Part shown: in pieces, positions 33,825 through 40,874 of the stretch
Layout of the letters: every line of letters starts with the position of its first letter
Position numbering within the stretch: the first letter of the stretch is position 1
Virus record (IMG/VR): IMGVR_UViG_3300025154_000162
Coordinates: 1-45,706 of that record
Direction: 5' to 3' (one strand)
Source of the DNA: a virus
DNA: 45,706 bases
Notes under the pieces: model-generated
Database searches by the model: none
Told to the model about the DNA's origin: nothing
The model's input: only the letters and a program-made list of their open reading frames with translations
Position numbers and translations under genes: made by a program

Positions 33825-35387
33825 TTACTCCTCTGTAATTATATCACCAAAAAAAGTTGGAAACTCGCTTTGAAATTCTCGTAATAATGGAATTACTAAT
33901 TCTCGCATTTGAGGATGCGCCCTTTTAGAAGTTCTAAGTTTTAGAAAGTGCCTCCATTCTCGCAAATTCATAGTTTGAAATACTTCTGTTTTTAATGAAT
34001 TAGGAAGTACGGAACGTGCTTGTTCTGGCGTAGCGCCTTCTTCAAGCAATGCTATATACGTTAATTCAGCATCTTCACAATGTTCTTTCCAAAGCAAATA
34101 TTGAATAGAATCTCTTTTCCAAAAGAAAGGTTCAATTACTGTGATTTCTCTATTGAATTTGTCTTTACTATAGTTACAATTATGTACAATTATTCCATTA
34201 GCTACATAATTATGGTTTCTACTGTTTGTTGTTAAGTCATATACTTTACTTTTTCCTTTGTGAGATATTTTAATTATTTTGTCAAAGTAGACATTCTTTA
34301 ATGAGTTATTATGAATACCGCCGTGACAAATTGAGCATACGGTGATTAAATTCGATAAATCATTATTGTATCTATTTTTATCTTTATGATGGACATTTAA
34401 ATTCTTCATCGATCCACAAATTGCACATTTTTCTTCTACGGCTTTATGAAAAGTTCTAATACTTAGTTTTTTTATTCTTTCTTTTCTGTTTGCGGGAATA
34501 TTTTTATTTCCATCCCAATGATATTCTTTGAGAGCGTTTATTTGATTTAAAACAGACGGATTTCCTTTTGAATTTTCTCTAGTTAATCCCTTATTCCAAG
34601 CAGTTTTACCAATATTAAAGTAGCTTCTTGGTTTTGACGGAAGATCAAATTTTTTAACCCATTTTTTTATTGTACTGTGATTATAGCCGAATTCTTTTTC
34701 TATTTGGGTTGATGTTTTCTTTAAAATATTATATTGATAATATAGCCAATCTTTATTTCTATAAAGCGGTTCATTAGTATTAATATTGCTTCCATTTACC
34801 CCTATTAAATCACCAACGTTTAAGTTTTGTATTTTTTTAAATCCGTCATTTGTAAAAATTTCATGATTCGATGTTGCATTTAATTTATATCCCAATTCAG
34901 TTTCTAACTCATATGTGTCCTGAATTTCATTATAGAATATATCTTGAATTGTAGTATAAGTAAAACATCCTGTTTCATAATTAAATTCTTTAATATTTAT
35001 TCTTTTCCATTGTCCATTTTTTGAATCATTTTTTTTATTATATAATTCATCAATACTTAAATCATAATGAGGGTTTTTATAAGATAATTTAGTAGAGCCA
35101 TCTACACAATACCGACTTGATTCTTGAGTAATACTAGCAATTCTATGTCTTACAAGTTCATGCGATACTCCACGGTCACAGATAAATCTTACACTAATTG
35201 TAAAATGTTCAATAACAGATTCGTGGCCGCTTTTAATAATGCTGGCAATAAATTTCTTGGCAGAATCAGATGTAATTCGATCTTCACTTTTATACGCTGT
35301 TCTACCTGCTTTTTCAATGAATACTAAAATTTCTTCTTCGCTGATAATGGGAGTTTCGATTATATAATATGGTTTAATAATTTTCAT
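33825..35387 (-). CDS. thyX: FAD-dependent thymidylate synthase ThyX, intein-containing
   Basis: A 520-residue precursor; the mature enzyme would be 210 residues. It converts dUMP to dTMP using methylene-tetrahydrofolate, FAD and NADPH. The ThyX signature RHRIASITQESSRY (80-93) is present and is broken immediately afterwards by the intein at Cys94. The exteins resume with CNYSKDKFN and end with the dUMP-binding MNLREWRHFLKLRTSKRAHPQ helix and MRELVIPLL. The ATG overlaps the previous gene's stop (ATGA). It supplies dTTP with NrdJ and the dNMP kinase. Confidence 0.92.
   Translation of the reverse strand: MKIIKPYYIIETPIISEEEILVFIEKAGRTAYKSEDRITSDSAKKFIASIIKSGHESVIEHFTISVRFICDRGVSHELVRHRIASITQESSRYCVDGSTKLSYKNPHYDLSIDELYNKKNDSKNGQWKRINIKEFNYETGCFTYTTIQDIFYNEIQDTYELETELGYKLNATSNHEIFTNDGFKKIQNLNVGDLIGVNGSNINTNEPLYRNKDWLYYQYNILKKTSTQIEKEFGYNHSTIKKWVKKFDLPSKPRSYFNIGKTAWNKGLTRENSKGNPSVLNQINALKEYHWDGNKNIPANRKERIKKLSIRTFHKAVEEKCAICGSMKNLNVHHKDKNRYNNDLSNLITVCSICHGGIHNNSLKNVYFDKIIKISHKGKSKVYDLTTNSRNHNYVANGIIVHNCNYSKDKFNREITVIEPFFWKRDSIQYLLWKEHCEDAELTYIALLEEGATPEQARSVLPNSLKTEVFQTMNLREWRHFLKLRTSKRAHPQMRELVIPLLREFQSEFPTFFGDIITEE
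34179..35108 (-). mobile_element. HNH-type intein in ThyX
   Basis: 310 residues (precursor 94-403), from CVDGSTKLSY to ANGIIVHN, with a Cys +1. Block B is ATSNHEIFT. The middle holds a helix-turn-helix-like segment (STQIEKEFGYNHSTIKKWVKKF), a NUMOD3-like TAWNKGLTRENSKGN, and an HNH nuclease (CAICG, NVHHKDKNRYNNDLSNL, CSICHGG). Splice residues are intact. The HNH class differs from the LAGLIDADG class in the reductase intein, so the two were acquired independently. Confidence 0.93.
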
Positions 35388-35533
35388 TTATTATCCTTCG
35401 CATTATAAATTTCAACTGTTCTTTTATATAATTCTTTTTCTGTCCACCAACAAACTTTATCTATTTTATCTAGATAAATTAAAAAATGTTGAATGGTGTT
35501 ATTTTGAGTCGGATTAGATTTCGTCTTCGCCAT
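35384..35533 (-). CDS. Small hypothetical protein upstream of ThyX
   Basis: 49 residues from ATG 35533 (MAKTKSNPTQ). An in-frame ATG at 35599 exists, but the region upstream of 35533 is occupied by another coding frame, so the shorter start is preferred. It has a HFLIYLDKIDKVCWWTEKELYKRTVEIY helical core and a basic end. The stop overlaps the thyX ATG (ATGA), indicating coupling. No function is recognised. Confidence 0.45.
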   Translation of the reverse strand: MAKTKSNPTQNNTIQHFLIYLDKIDKVCWWTEKELYKRTVEIYNAKDNK

Positions 35534-35666
35534 AGTCGATTTCCGAATATTCAACTTCTTCTGTTTCAGTAAATGCGTCTTCTTCGAATTCATCATCATA
35601 AGTTGCTGGAAATTGAATTTTTCCAGGATCGTTAGGATCGTTAAAATAAAAAATATATTTACACAT
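35514..35666 (-). CDS. 50-residue acidic peptide gene
   Basis: MCKYIFYFND...GEDEI, 50 residues. The second half is almost entirely Asp/Glu (DDEFEED, TETEEVEYSEIDYGEDE). The ATG lies inside the last codons of the next upstream gene (8-nt overlap), and its 3' end overlaps the following gene by 20 nt. Back-to-back overlaps on both sides support translation. Very acidic small phage proteins can act as DNA mimics or host-factor inhibitors, but nothing here proves that. Confidence 0.55.
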   Translation of the reverse strand: MCKYIFYFNDPNDPGKIQFPATYDDEFEEDAFTETEEVEYSEIDYGEDEI

Positions 35667-35904
35667 TATAATAGTCGTCTACTAGTCCTTTTTTCTTTCC
35701 TTTGCGAGGATGATTATCTTCAATAAGTTCATGATCTAATTGGTCACGAAGAGATAAAATTTCTTTTTTATATAGTTCGATTTCAGCATAGAGTTTCACA
35801 CGTTCCTCTTTCCAAGATGCAAGAACATCTAAGGCTTGTTCTTTGCTCAATCCTTGTTTTTCTGCTAGGTCTTTCCAATCTTTATAACTTAAAATTGTAG
35901 ACAT
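35659..35904 (-). CDS. Small coiled-coil hypothetical protein
   Basis: 81 residues, helical: a WKDLAEKQGLSKEQALDVLASWKEERV helix pair resembling a small helix-turn-helix-like unit, then a coiled coil (KLYAEIELYKKEILSLRDQL) and a Lys-rich KGKKKG patch. It has an AAAAGGAGAAAAT ribosome site. Its last codons overlap the 50-residue acidic peptide gene. Function unknown. Confidence 0.6.
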   Translation of the reverse strand: MSTILSYKDWKDLAEKQGLSKEQALDVLASWKEERVKLYAEIELYKKEILSLRDQLDHELIEDNHPRKGKKKGLVDDYYNV

Positions 35905-35924
35905 TATTCATTTTCTCCTTTTAT

Positions 35925-36185
35925 TCAATAAATGTATTTGAAAGGCTCGATAATCTTAATTATAATTTTATACAAGAGATAATATATAAAATTCCGTCTA
36001 TCGTGTTCTACTCTACCATTAAGTTTATGAATAGAATCATCGGTATCTTGCCACCATCCTTTATAACTATAAGTATACTCTTCAAATTGATTTTTTGCAA
36101 GAGTGTTAATTATTTCTAGAGTGGAAATTGTTTTCTTATTTTTTTCTTTGCCAAAAGGAATTAGGTCAATGGTTATTCTGATCAT
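35925..36185 (-). CDS. Small hypothetical phage protein
   Basis: 86 residues. It opens with MIRITIDLIPFGKE, an opening shared by a family of short phage proteins that run M-I-R-x-T-I-x-L-x-P-x-G. A middle aromatic segment (EEYTYSYKGWWQDTDDSI) precedes an RVEHDRRNFIYYLL helix. The family has no known function. It directly follows (3 bp) the 143-residue gene expressed from the 36.65 kb promoter. Confidence 0.6.
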   Translation of the reverse strand: MIRITIDLIPFGKEKNKKTISTLEIINTLAKNQFEEYTYSYKGWWQDTDDSIHKLNGRVEHDRRNFIYYLLYKIIIKIIEPFKYIY

Positions 36186-36188
36186 GTA

Positions 36189-36620
36189 TTAAAACCTATT
36201 GATAAAATCACTGAATCGAATTTGTAATTTTTTCCAGAAACTAAGTTTTGCATATTTAAGTTCTGTTTCTAGCATAACAATTTCCGCATTTAGGATTTGA
36301 TTTTCTGTATTTAGGAATTGATTTTTTGTTTGAAGATATTCTATCGTAGTTTGATAATCCTCTATTAATTTAATCATTGCGCTATTATCAAATATGATAG
36401 GAATATGCATTCCTCTTATTTTATAGTTTGCTATATCTTCAAGGGTAATAGGAATAGCTTTTTTATTATACTGTGCCAATATTTTGGCATGTTCCCGCGA
36501 TGATGCAACAAGAAAAAATCTAGAATCATAATCAAGTGTACCTTGCTCCATCAGTGTTGTGTGGCCTATGCCTCTACTTTGATAATAATGATATAATTCA
36601 TTAAATATGTTATTAGCCAT
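36189..36620 (-). CDS. Hypothetical protein with Walker-like loop and coiled coil
   Basis: 143 residues. SRGIGHTTLMEQG (residues ~15-27) resembles the GxGHTT loop of a phage family that looks like a degenerate nucleotide-binding P-loop, followed by a FFLVASSREHAKILA strand-helix. About residues 85-130 form a coiled coil with a near-repeat QFLNTENQILNAE, and the end is basic. It is the first gene after a promoter with overlapping inverted repeat. Whether it binds nucleotide is inference. Confidence 0.6.
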   Translation of the reverse strand: MANNIFNELYHYYQSRGIGHTTLMEQGTLDYDSRFFLVASSREHAKILAQYNKKAIPITLEDIANYKIRGMHIPIIFDNSAMIKLIEDYQTTIEYLQTKNQFLNTENQILNAEIVMLETELKYAKLSFWKKLQIRFSDFINRF

Positions 36621-36644
36621 TATTAAAAATTATCCCTTCTATAT

Positions 36645-36687
36645 TTCGTATTTTACCACATTTTCTGGTTTTGTGGCAAACTACGAA
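36645..36687 (-). promoter_or_regulatory. Promoter overlapped by imperfect 16-bp inverted repeat
   Basis: On the minus strand TTGCCA (36679-36674) and TAAAAT (36655-36650) are separated by 18 bases. The arms of an imperfect inverted repeat, 36645-36660 and 36672-36687, match at 14 of 16 positions with an 11-nt gap; one covers the -35 and the other the -10. It lies 30 bp before the 143-residue gene. The sequence differs from the 33.0 kb operator, so a different regulator or a hairpin function is likely. Confidence 0.55.
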
Positions 36688-36711
36688 GATGAAACGTACA
36701 TTTTATGATTT

Positions 36712-36876
36712 TTAATTTCCAAATCCTATAAACATTAGCGCATAAATTACCATAAAAAAGACAAATTTCTCCATTTGAGATTGACTTATGCCTTTAAAAT
36801 CTTTTATATTCCACGTGATTAATTTTCCTACTGATAGAATAAAGAGCGTTAAACCTATTTTAGATATGATTTCCAT
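36712..36876 (-). CDS. 54-residue membrane protein
   Basis: 54 residues from ATG 36876, which follows AGGAAAAAC. A longer in-frame start at 37020 would overlap another coding frame entirely and is rejected. Two hydrophobic segments are visible, about residues 5-21 (SKIGLTLFILSVGKLI) and 38-53 (VFFMVIYALMFIGFG), with a polar KDFKGISQSQMEK link. Possibly a small two-helix membrane protein; no family recognised. Confidence 0.55.
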   Translation of the reverse strand: MEIISKIGLTLFILSVGKLITWNIKDFKGISQSQMEKFVFFMVIYALMFIGFGN

Positions 36877-36901
36877 GTTTTTCCTATATAAAATAAAACT
36901 T

Positions 36902-37096
36902 TTATTCTTCAAAAATCTCTGCTTCTGTTTCTTTAATTTGTTGAAGTACGTTGATAAGATCATCAATGTCATCGAAAGGAAAATCAAATGCCAATCCAAC
37001 ATCTTCGTCGTCTGGATCAATTACAAGCCAGATACAGCATCCTATTCCATCAGGATATAAAACTTTTTCGCCTCTATAGTTTCCGCTTTTTAACAT
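36902..37096 (-). CDS. Small acidic hypothetical protein
   Basis: 64 residues from ATG 37096, which has GAGG nine bases upstream; an alternative ATG at 37111 overlaps the previous stop (ATGA) and would add five basic residues. GCCIWLVIDPDDEDVGLAFDF and DDIDDLINVLQQIKE suggest a beta hairpin then an amphipathic helix. Both starts are plausible. Function unknown. Confidence 0.6.
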   Translation of the reverse strand: MLKSGNYRGEKVLYPDGIGCCIWLVIDPDDEDVGLAFDFPFDDIDDLINVLQQIKETEAEIFEE

Positions 37097-37107
37097 TTTC
37101 CTTTTCC

Positions 37108-37341
37108 TCATTGCTTTTCTCTATTTAAAAACCCGTGACCAATTTCAGATTCTTTAATATTCGATATTTCGAGTTCGTAAAAATATTCTCGGAGTCTTTT
37201 CCCATCATCGAAATAAGCAACTTGATATTGTTTTCCCGTATCTCCATAATAAAAACCAACAATAATTCCAATTCGGTTTATTTCTTTAATTTTAATTTTT
37301 TCCCCAATTGAATATTTGAGTTTTATAATTGTGCTACTCAT
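37108..37341 (-). CDS. Small SH3-like hypothetical protein
   Basis: 77 residues with the pattern of a small beta-barrel: YSIGEKIKIKE, RIGIIVGFYYGDTG, YQVAYFDDGKRLREYFYELEI. This resembles KOW/SH3-like phage proteins that have a GD-x-V...G-I-V-x-G-x-Y...Y-x-V-x-Y-F-D order. A CGGAGAT site precedes it. Binding to nucleic acid or protein is possible but unproven. Confidence 0.6.
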   Translation of the reverse strand: MSSTIIKLKYSIGEKIKIKEINRIGIIVGFYYGDTGKQYQVAYFDDGKRLREYFYELEISNIKESEIGHGFLNREKQ

Positions 37342-37383
37342 ATCATTGATCTCCGTTATTATATCATAAAAGAAGTTTTTTAT

Positions 37384-37683
37384 TTAATAAAAAATTCGTT
37401 CCGAATTAGAAATTCCAAATTTTTTACACGCACACTTAATTTCATTATTATCATTATATCCTTGAATACATAATCGATTTAGATTTTTATATCTGCTAAG
37501 AGGGTTATTATAATATTCATTTGGCAAATCCAATTCGTCTGGAAATTCTTTCTCATATTTCTCTTGAAATTCAATAATCTTAGATTTATATTCATCGTAC
37601 TTATATTTAATAAAGTCTTTATCGCCAAGTTCTAATAAATATAAGCCTTCGTAATCACAATACACTAATACAAAATATTCCAT
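37384..37683 (-). CDS. Hypothetical protein
   Basis: 99 residues. The first third (YFVLVYCDYEGLYLLELGDKDFIKYKYDEYKSKI) reads as strands followed by a helix, a layout frequent in small phage proteins. A YNNPLSRYKNLNRLCIQGY segment and a Cys pair (CACKKFG) follow. No domain is recognised. It is part of the leftward small-gene array. Confidence 0.55.
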   Translation of the reverse strand: MEYFVLVYCDYEGLYLLELGDKDFIKYKYDEYKSKIIEFQEKYEKEFPDELDLPNEYYNNPLSRYKNLNRLCIQGYNDNNEIKCACKKFGISNSERIFY

Positions 37684-37712
37684 TTTATCCTTATAAAATT
37701 TTTATTTTTTTA

Positions 37713-37901
37713 TTAAAGTTGCCCGTTTCTTAATTCTTCTTCTAATTTTTCAATATATTCTATAATTTCATTATCTCTAATAATAAAATCACATTCTAAA
37801 CATTCTAGAAAAATCGATCCGATTGGCATATCATTTCTAGAATCAATTATTTCTGTAGCTAAATAATAATCGTGCTTATGATTTTCGATTATGCTTTTCA
37901 T
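37713..37901 (-). CDS. Small hypothetical protein
   Basis: 62 residues, acidic, with a FLECLECDFIIRD strand containing two Cys and an IEYIEKLEEEL helix at the end. No family recognised. Six bases separate it from the upstream gene. A short AT-rich gap without a good ribosome site precedes the ATG, so coupling is likely. Confidence 0.5.
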   Translation of the reverse strand: MKSIIENHKHDYYLATEIIDSRNDMPIGSIFLECLECDFIIRDNEIIEYIEKLEEELRNGQL

Positions 37902-37907
37902 AAATTT

Positions 37908-38174
37908 TTATTTTAATTTTATTTTTATTTCAATAAATTCACTAGATTTTAAATATGGGTCTTCCGATAATTTTTCCATTGCTGGATAAATCTCGAAAAT
38001 GTAATTGGCATTTTGTAACGCATCCCGAACATCGTTGATAAAATCTACAGAAATAGTGAAAATGAGAAAATTTTCTCCTTGAGCTACGGCTTTAATTAAA
38101 TTGTTTTCGAGTAAAAACAAAATGTAACTTATGGCTTTTCCTCTAATCCCTGAAACATTAGATAAATTTTTCAT
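37908..38174 (-). CDS. Hypothetical protein
   Basis: 88 residues with an alpha/beta pattern: GIRGKAISYILFLLENNLIKAVAQG, a FLIFTISVDFINDVRDAL strand-helix and a final EFIEIKIKLK strand. It has a strong AAAGGAAAAGAAAG site. No function is known. Confidence 0.55.
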   Translation of the reverse strand: MKNLSNVSGIRGKAISYILFLLENNLIKAVAQGENFLIFTISVDFINDVRDALQNANYIFEIYPAMEKLSEDPYLKSSEFIEIKIKLK

Positions 38175-38214
38175 CTTTCTTTTCCTTTCATCATTATAAA
38201 AATCTTATTTTATA

Positions 38215-38352
38215 TCATTCTTTTATGAAATGTCCAAGCACAAACATAATAGTGCCAACAAATATACATACAGTTCTTATATCTATAGATACAGGGAGGG
38301 CGAGTAATCCAAAAAGAAAAAAGCATAATCCCATTTTTTCAACTGCATTCAT
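38215..38352 (-). CDS. 45-residue membrane peptide
   Basis: MNAVEKMGLCFF..., 45 residues, found by reading the gap between annotated neighbours. Two hydrophobic stretches (LCFFLFGLLALPVSI and VCIFVGTIMFVLG) flank a short Asp-Arg link. The ribosome site is weak (GAAAGAGA). Composition and uninterrupted frame on the coding strand support it modestly. Confidence 0.5.
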   Translation of the reverse strand: MNAVEKMGLCFFLFGLLALPVSIDIRTVCIFVGTIMFVLGHFIKE

Positions 38353-38384
38353 TTTTATTCTGTCTCTTTCATAAAATTAAAGTT

Positions 38385-38543
38385 TTATTTGTTTTTCCAT
38401 TTATCTATCAGTCTTCCAATAATTCCTTTGCCGCCTATTGTAGTATGAGCGGCAGTTTTATTATCTCGATGAAGACTTGCATCTTTACTTTTCTTTTTAG
38501 TTTTACTGCTATTTACTTTTTCTGGTAATGATTCAATGTTCAT
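38385..38543 (-). CDS. 52-residue basic peptide
   Basis: 52 residues, strongly basic (KVNSSKTKKKSKD, then GGKGIIGRLIDKWKNK). It lies 5 bp after the 138-residue gene and in the same direction. The ATG is preceded by AAGAAAA. The Lys-rich start suggests nucleic-acid or membrane contact, but this is inference. Confidence 0.5.
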   Translation of the reverse strand: MNIESLPEKVNSSKTKKKSKDASLHRDNKTAAHTTIGGKGIIGRLIDKWKNK

Positions 38544-38548
38544 TTTTC

Positions 38549-38965
38549 TTATTGCAATGAAGATGCAATTTCTTCAATTTCTAGTTCAATTTTCTTTTCG
38601 TTCGAAAGTAGATTATGTAGTTTTTCTTCCATTGCCCTAAGTTTATTTTCTTCTGCTTTTCGAGTAAGGATCATACGCTTGGTTTGAAGGTCTGTAATCC
38701 ATTCGGTTACTGTATATCCAGAAATTTTGAATTCTTCAAGCATTCCCAAATTTTCAGCAGATAACTTGTAGGTATTGAGAAGAACGAGTAAATTAATAAC
38801 TTCAGTAATTTGTAATGTGTGAATATTATATCGAGTATCGCCAATTTCTACAGAACAATTAGTTACGGGAATAAATTTTTCACTGGTTTTTAATGCTTTC
38901 TTTTTTTCTTCAATCTGTTTTTTTAGATTAAGAATTGTTTTATCGTTGGTACTTTGTTTAGACAT
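38549..38965 (-). CDS. Coiled-coil hypothetical protein
   Basis: 138 residues. Two coiled coils (about residues 10-30 and 100-135) flank a central section with SVEIGDTRYNIHTLQITEVINLL and a SGYTVTEWITDLQTKRM helix. The central phrase resembles small phage proteins with unknown function that show Y-x-I-H-x-L. An AGGAGAT site precedes the ATG. Probably oligomeric; role unknown. Confidence 0.55.
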   Translation of the reverse strand: MSKQSTNDKTILNLKKQIEEKKKALKTSEKFIPVTNCSVEIGDTRYNIHTLQITEVINLLVLLNTYKLSAENLGMLEEFKISGYTVTEWITDLQTKRMILTRKAEENKLRAMEEKLHNLLSNEKKIELEIEEIASSLQ

Positions 38966-38987
38966 TTTATAATCTCCTATCTTTTAT

Positions 38988-40073
38988 TTATTTCAAGATT
39001 TTTCCATTTACTAAATATGGAATACGTTTACAAAATTGTAACTCATTATGTAATTCTTGTAAAGTATGATTTTCATTATAGGCGTATTTTCGATAAAGAA
39101 GATTTTCAATGTCGCTATTACAATTATAATAAAACTGTAAATAACAAAGATTTTTTGATGATTCCATACCATAACTCCAGCCTGTTTTTTTCAAAATATC
39201 ACAATTGAAAATTTCATCATTATATTTAAAATAAATATTTCTCATTACTGGATTACAAAAGTAATTTCTTTTTGCGATTTCATTAATCTCATCTATTGCA
39301 TAAGGAATATATTCACTTTTTTTGTCATCAACGGGCGAATAAAAATCTTTATGCTCTAAATTTTCTAGTAATTCTGCATAATTTTCTACTGGTTCTGTAG
39401 AAATAGTTTGAACAATCCGGCCACTAAGAGATTTTAATGTTTGATAGCATCCATTCCAAAAGAAATAATGCGGCCCCTCATTTTTTCGATATTTTTCTTT
39501 ATCCCAAGTAGTAGCATTATATCTATCAAATCTTCCAAGATAAATCCACTCTTCATTTTGATTAGTTTTATATTGACCGCCTAAAACTAAATCTTTTCCT
39601 TTAATGGATTCAGGTTTATGAATCATTTCATTGAATTTGCTAATTTCAATATAATCTGGTGAAGACGTAGGAATAAGAATTAACTTATCTTTATCCCATC
39701 CATAAACAAAATCGCCCTCAAGTCCTTTACCCTTAATGGAATTAGTATTTTCAAGAATGTATAAAAGATTTTCGATTGTAATTTCAAATTCAAAATCTCT
39801 AGGATCATAAATGCGAGTATAAGCTTGGCGATGATTGCCCCAATCTCCCGAATAATCTCCGACTTTCTTATTTAGCACAAAACCAAAAGTAGGAATGTTT
39901 TCAAAATCAAGCGGTTCAATTTTTTCATCTCGCCAAGATTGCCAGGAAGTTTCTTTTCGAAGTTTATTTTTATTATCGTAGTAAATTACATATGCTAATT
40001 TTTTAGTATATGTATCTGAACGATTCTGAAAACCAATTTTAATTTTTTTGGGAATAAATATAGTTGTTTTCAT
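38988..40073 (-). CDS. Conserved large-phage protein of unknown function
   Basis: 361 residues. The opening (IFIPKKIKIGFQNRSDTY, then KLAYVIYYDNK and KLRKETSWQSWRD) is a recognisable signature of a family found in many large tailed phages and never assigned a function, as far as I know. The GDYSGDWGNHRQAYTRIYDPRDFEFEI region and a GGQYKTNQNEEWIYLGRFDRY strand follow. It is the longest unassigned gene of the leftward array. No catalytic motif is evident. Confidence 0.7.
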   Translation of the reverse strand: MKTTIFIPKKIKIGFQNRSDTYTKKLAYVIYYDNKNKLRKETSWQSWRDEKIEPLDFENIPTFGFVLNKKVGDYSGDWGNHRQAYTRIYDPRDFEFEITIENLLYILENTNSIKGKGLEGDFVYGWDKDKLILIPTSSPDYIEISKFNEMIHKPESIKGKDLVLGGQYKTNQNEEWIYLGRFDRYNATTWDKEKYRKNEGPHYFFWNGCYQTLKSLSGRIVQTISTEPVENYAELLENLEHKDFYSPVDDKKSEYIPYAIDEINEIAKRNYFCNPVMRNIYFKYNDEIFNCDILKKTGWSYGMESSKNLCYLQFYYNCNSDIENLLYRKYAYNENHTLQELHNELQFCKRIPYLVNGKILK

Positions 40074-40100
40074 TTATATTCCTATTATAAAATTTTACTT

Positions 40101-40382
40101 TTATTTATATCTTTCAATCTCTAAAACATCTTTTAAATCTTGATAAATTTCATATTCATAACCACACTTAGGACAATCTGTAAGAATGGTCAATTCTGTT
40201 GTCACTGTACTTAGATTTGGGCCAAGTCTATTATTTATAGCGTCATCTAGCCAATATAAATTTCCGAAAGAAATAATCCACCATAAAAAGTGAATATCAG
40301 CATATAAATTTTTGAAATCTATATGAAAGCCCAATGATAGCCAAGGCCCGATACAATTTTCAATATGAAATCTGAATTTCAT
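40101..40382 (-). CDS. Small hypothetical protein with CPKC
   Basis: 93 residues, rich in Trp and aromatic residues over the first 55 (GPWLSLGFHIDF, HFLWWIISFGNLYWLDD), with a single CPKC pair near residue 70. Its ATG overlaps the previous stop by four bases (ATGA). It might be a membrane-associated or small beta protein; no family is recognised. Confidence 0.5.
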   Translation of the reverse strand: MKFRFHIENCIGPWLSLGFHIDFKNLYADIHFLWWIISFGNLYWLDDAINNRLGPNLSTVTTELTILTDCPKCGYEYEIYQDLKDVLEIERYK

Positions 40383-40630
40383 TCTCTATTTATCCATTTT
40401 TCAATGGTTGCTTTTGCATCTCTGATTTTTTGAGTTTCCATTAATCTCCATAAATCAGGATATTCTGCAAAACCTTCTCTAAAATCATCGGCAAATTTGG
40501 CGGTTAATGCATAATGGCATTCGTCATCAAGATATATATCTCCGAATTTTGGATAAGTTTCAGCGGCACATAGCGCCACCATTTTAATCGTTCCGTCTAT
40601 GTCTTTTAATTGTCTTAATCTAATTGCCAT
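40379..40630 (-). CDS. Small conserved phage protein
   Basis: 83 residues from ATG 40630. A longer in-frame start at 40705 would run back into the upstream gene and is rejected. It shows ALCAAETYPKFGDIYLDDECHYALTAKFADDF, an arrangement (AAET-P-x-GD-x-YLDD-x-HYAL-x-x-K) common to a family of small phage proteins of unknown role. It overlaps the next gene by ATGA. Confidence 0.6.
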   Translation of the reverse strand: MAIRLRQLKDIDGTIKMVALCAAETYPKFGDIYLDDECHYALTAKFADDFREGFAEYPDLWRLMETQKIRDAKATIEKWINRE

Positions 40631-40667
40631 AATTAATTTCTCGTTTAATGTGAAGAAAGTATTAATT

Positions 40668-40865
40668 TCATTCCGATCTTTCAGTACATCTTTTATAAAA
40701 ACCATTCAAAGCATCTAAAACATCTGGCTCGACATAGATAATGTCAGTTGGATTATCAGGATTAGAAATCATTAAATTAATCCCGTATCCATCATATACA
40801 GCATAAACCCCATCTCCTAAATATGATCTTGGGAAATATTCTGGAAATTTTTGATTTTCTTTCAT
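40668..40865 (-). CDS. Small conserved phage protein (DGVY family)
   Basis: 65 residues with PRSYLGDGVYAVYDGYGINL and IYVEPDVLDALNGFYKR. The order L-GDGVY, DGYG, IYLEP-x-VL-x-x-L is widely seen in short phage proteins of unknown function, often next to the AAET-type gene, as here. Starts after GAGAAAATAAT. Confidence 0.65.
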   Translation of the reverse strand: MKENQKFPEYFPRSYLGDGVYAVYDGYGINLMISNPDNPTDIIYVEPDVLDALNGFYKRCTERSE

Positions 40866-40874
40866 ATTATTTTC

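Noticed and set aside
36877-37020. N-terminal extension of the small membrane protein to ATG 37020
   Set aside because: It would overlap a neighbouring coding frame; ATG 36876 has its own AGGAAAA site.
37351-37366. Extended -10 promoter (TGATATAAT) on the minus strand
   Set aside because: It would place the transcript start inside the next gene's ribosome site and has no -35 partner; likely AT-rich chance.
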